Made by a program: the position numbers and the translations under genes. From assembly GCA_003427395.1 (NCBI GenBank), contig BFEA01001005.1, forward strand, positions 37,950-58,250: a stretch of DNA of 20,301 bases, given 5' to 3'. This stretch comes from Chara braunii (taxonomy: Eukaryota; Streptophyta; Charophyceae; Charales; Characeae). The notes beneath the pieces are model-generated. The model was not told where the DNA came from. It worked only from the letters and a program-made list of their open reading frames with translations, and searched no databases. This document shows positions 18,183 to 20,301 of this stretch, in pieces. Numbering within the stretch: the first letter of the stretch is position 1; each line of letters begins with the position of its first letter.

Positions 18183-18660
18183 GCAGCATGTACAACGTGT
18201 CTTGCCGCACGATCTTTGTAGTTAGCACCAAAAAGGAAGAGGAAGACAGGGGAAGAAGGAGAAAGAGATCAGAGGAAATGGTCGATCTCTGGATTGAGAG
18301 GGGGAGGAAGGGGAGGAAGAAAGGCTGCCAGCACAGTCAGAGTCGTTGGTGCCTCCACCTCATTGAAGTGGTGCTGGAGAAAAGCAGGGATACAGAAACG
18401 CCCCCGGTACGTGTGCCAAGACGCATGGCGCCAGATCCACAGTAGCCCGTATAACCCGTCGCCGCATCGTTGGATTCCAGGGGCCCGTCATTACCAAATG
18501 GGTCTCGGAATACGGTCTTCGCTCCCTCCTGAGTACCGTGATGACGAGGAAGTGGTACATTACATTCGGCCGCTACTCAGCCCCCTAGATGAGCGGTCCT
18601 GCCAGCCTGGCCGGGTTGCATCCTTCAAAGGGTGGCTCCTGATATGGATCCTATGCACGA
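18181..18660 (-). other. Possible 3' trailer of the minus-strand unit
   Basis: This is the segment between the stop of the downstream minus-strand frame and the poly(A) run. Minus-strand frames here are short. The + strand is open at 18294-18764 (156 codons), overlapping the end of the long minus frame. That + product shows no motif I recognise, so I read the segment as a 3' untranslated region with low confidence. Confidence 0.3.
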
Positions 18661-19692
18661 TCAAGACGAGGGGCCCCCTCGATTGCTTCGAGCCTGATGA
18701 TTGCAGGCTCCACCATGAATGCGACATTCGTCGGGTGGACTGTCCGGCTCGGAGGAACTACTAAGGTCAATGACCGGGGCACGCCTGGGTGGCTGGCGGA
18801 AGCGGAAAGGTCTTGCGAGGATGGGGGGTTTGGATGTGGGATATGGTACTCCTCCCACTCCTCCTCCTCCTACTGGTGTTGATGGGCCGGCTCCATCGAG
18901 ATTGCGATCGGGAAGGAGCGACGACGGTGGTATCAACTTCGGAGGGCTCCCGTATATTCGAAATCCGCTTGTTCCCGCTCCTTCCCGTAGCAGAGGTCCC
19001 TCGATCGGTGCCGCCTTGCTCTCTGGAATAAGATCTGGCTTCTGCACCCACCCGGCCTGGTCCACCTCTTTTCCGTGTCCCACTCGGCTTCCTTGCGCTT
19101 CTGGCGATGGCTGGCGACGTCTCTTCTTGGGCGTCTTCCTCAGGGCCCTCGGGGCTATTGGCTTGGGGTAGGACGAGGCAGCCCGCAACGATTTTCGATC
19201 GACAATGTTTACCACCTTTTTTCCCCGCCGCGCGATATGGTCTGGTATCACCACCGCGTGGTAAGATCGCCGCGGAGCCGATGTCGTTCGTAGGCAGAGT
19301 TGGAGGTCCTCTTCTTCGCTGGCGATCACTTGCGGGATAGACAACAACTCCATATGTATAAGCTCCAGCAATCCCAGCCTGCTCGTCCCGATTTCCCCGA
19401 ACGGGTATAATGCCATCATGCCCTCCTTCCTCTCTGGCTTCAGCCGCGAAATGATGTAATACACTCGGAAGTTTTCGGCGTTGTTGTGATCGCTGTACTC
19501 CACTGCGAACCGGAACATGCCCAGCACCACCGACCGATACAGCGCGTGGTGTAATTCCTACGCATCCTCCTCAGCTTGCGGCAGCGGCTCCACATTCTCC
19601 AGCTGCACCAAATACTTCGGGAAGTTGCGCATAGGGTAGGGGCTTTTTGTGAGTTGAAAGGGGAGGGTGGTGTAAGAGTAGAAGGGAGGCAT
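18661..19692 (-). pseudogene. Unknown protein, 343 codons, one internal stop
   Basis: I do not recognise the family. From ATG at 19692 the frame reads MPPFYSYTTLPFQLTKSPYP, then MRNFPKYLVQLENVEPLPQ, meets TAG at 19560-19558 (codon 45), and is then open to 18661. Codons 50-135 look folded (VVLGMFRFAVEYSDHNNAEN; MMALYPFGEIGTSRLGLLEL). The rest looks disordered: a basic cluster RALRKTPKKRRRQP (about 183-195), a Gly/Pro/Ser segment (GAGPSTPVGGGGVGG), and near the C-terminus PVIDLSSSSEPDSPPDE, whose VIDL core followed by serine and acidic residues matches the SUMO-interacting motif pattern. The stop differs from CAG or TGG by one base, so it could be a recent lesion, an assembly error or a mis-chosen frame start. 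If the real start is downstream of it, the protein begins near 19530 with 289 residues. It overlaps the upstream frame by about 120 bases. Nuclear location is an inference from the basic cluster. Confidence 0.5.
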
Positions 19693-20281
19693 TTAGTAAG
19701 AGGGAGGAGGGATGGCTTGAATGTTGAGAGGCTCCGCAAGGGGAAGAAGTGCGGGCAACTGAGGTACTAGGGCTAGCGGGCCCGTCCGGTGCACGTCGCA
19801 ACAATGCGTGGTATGGTGTGAATCGATGGCCCCTTCTCTGCACTCGTGCCACCGACCTTGCCACTTGCACCGCGTAGTCTCGCAGGAAGCTCCACACCGG
19901 GTCTCGGTGTCGATCGTCCAAGGGCGTCAGATCGCCGATGAACGTGGTCACGATGTGCACAAAATTAACCACCACCTGGAGCGTGCGGAACTCGATGAAC
20001 ACCCTGGTAGTTTCTCAGTCAGGCAGCTGCGTAATATCTACATACACCCGCGCGTACGTCACTCGTTCGCTTAGGAGCGAGTACGTGGCGAGATCTGCGA
20101 TGCTGGGCCCGGGTACGTTCATCTGCTGGACGTCGTAACGCAACTGCCGATCATCATTGAACCGATGTCGCAATAAGTGATCCGTTGTGAAGAAACCAGT
20201 GGAAGGGTCGCCTACCGTTCGCCGAAGCCAAGGGCAACGGCGCCTGTCACTCGCCGCGCCCGCCTCCGAGGTCCTCGGCGA
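19571..20281 (-). pseudogene. Unknown protein, upstream frame of the minus-strand unit, partial
   Basis: I do not recognise the family. The frame is open from 20281 with one TGA at 20017-20015, and ends at 19571. It reads CPWLRRTVGDPSTGFFTTDH; LLRHRFNDDRQLRYDVQQMN; SIADLATYSLLSERVTYARV; YVDITQLPD, then stop, then ETTRVFIEFRTLQVVVNFVH; IVTTFIGDLTPLDDRHRDPV; WSFLRDYAVQVARSVARVQR. This has the residue mix of a folded domain up to about 19770. Beyond that (about 19740-19571) it becomes serine/leucine-rich and probably is not coding. A different minus frame at the window edge (20300-20248) reads EAITLLIAEDLGGGRGE, so a frameshift may join more coding sequence outside the window. With the 343-codon frame downstream it may form one transcription unit ending at the poly(A) run. 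Confidence 0.4.
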
Positions 20282-20301
20282 TCAGCAGGGTGATGGCCTC
20301 A

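Noticed and set aside
18294-18764. 156-codon plus-strand frame as a gene
   Set aside because: It overlaps the end of the long minus-strand frame and shows no known motif. It cannot be excluded, but the minus reading with the downstream poly(A) is more coherent.
18719-19340. Plus-strand frames opposite the 343-codon minus frame
   Set aside because: They are rich in Ser, Gly and Arg, mirroring the disordered GC-rich minus coding sequence. Treated as shadows.

Overview
The window looks like repeat-rich eukaryotic nuclear DNA. It holds broken non-LTR (LINE-type) retrotransposon ORF2 fragments in both orientations, poly(A/T) tracts, microsatellites, tandem repeats, and no bacterial-style gene packing. 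The LINE type and the general look would fit a land plant or a streptophyte alga. The sequence alone does not settle the species, and I give that assignment low weight. I found no intact host gene I can name.

Layout. (1) About 90-7640 is a pile of at least five fragments of related LINE ORF2 sequences. A (+, 92-1020) is the post-palm/thumb and C-terminal part. B (+, 1555-2410) is the endonuclease half, preceded by an 87-bp triplication and fused to a post-palm piece. C (-, 4860-2660) is the thumb to the 3' end, with only point lesions over most of its length. D (+, 4851-5650) is the endonuclease plus linker. E (-, 7640-5650) is a reverse transcriptase with an intact catalytic aspartate triad and an internal 457-bp duplication. 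C and D meet head to head, as expected of a 5'-inverted (twin-primed) insertion. D and E meet tail to tail. All ambiguous bases (n) lie in the first 4.6 kb. (2) 7641-10980 is mixed-composition DNA with no gene I can support. (3) About 10985-13480 is an AT-rich island. It carries seven short stem-loops that share a conserved ~20-nt loop while their stems differ and stay complementary, followed by a ~120-bp tandem repeat of two alternating subtypes. (4) 13480-18140 is GC-richer DNA with a ~310-bp tandem duplication, a cluster of small perfect hairpins, a larger hairpin, microsatellites and one weak coding-like frame. (5) On the minus strand, 20281 to 18661 holds two long, overlapping, lightly damaged reading frames of unknown function, followed 480 bp downstream by a 36-nt poly(A) run (poly-T at 18145-18180 on the + strand). 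This suggests a retroposed or poly(A)-ending element or gene.

The most novel signal is the stem-loop array at 11243-11965. Two hairpins have perfect 8-bp stems of unrelated sequence, and four more keep 6-9 pairs around the same loop. That is compensatory variation and points to a selected or mobile RNA/DNA structure that I cannot match to a known family. The two-frame minus-strand unit at the right end is the second candidate for something undescribed.
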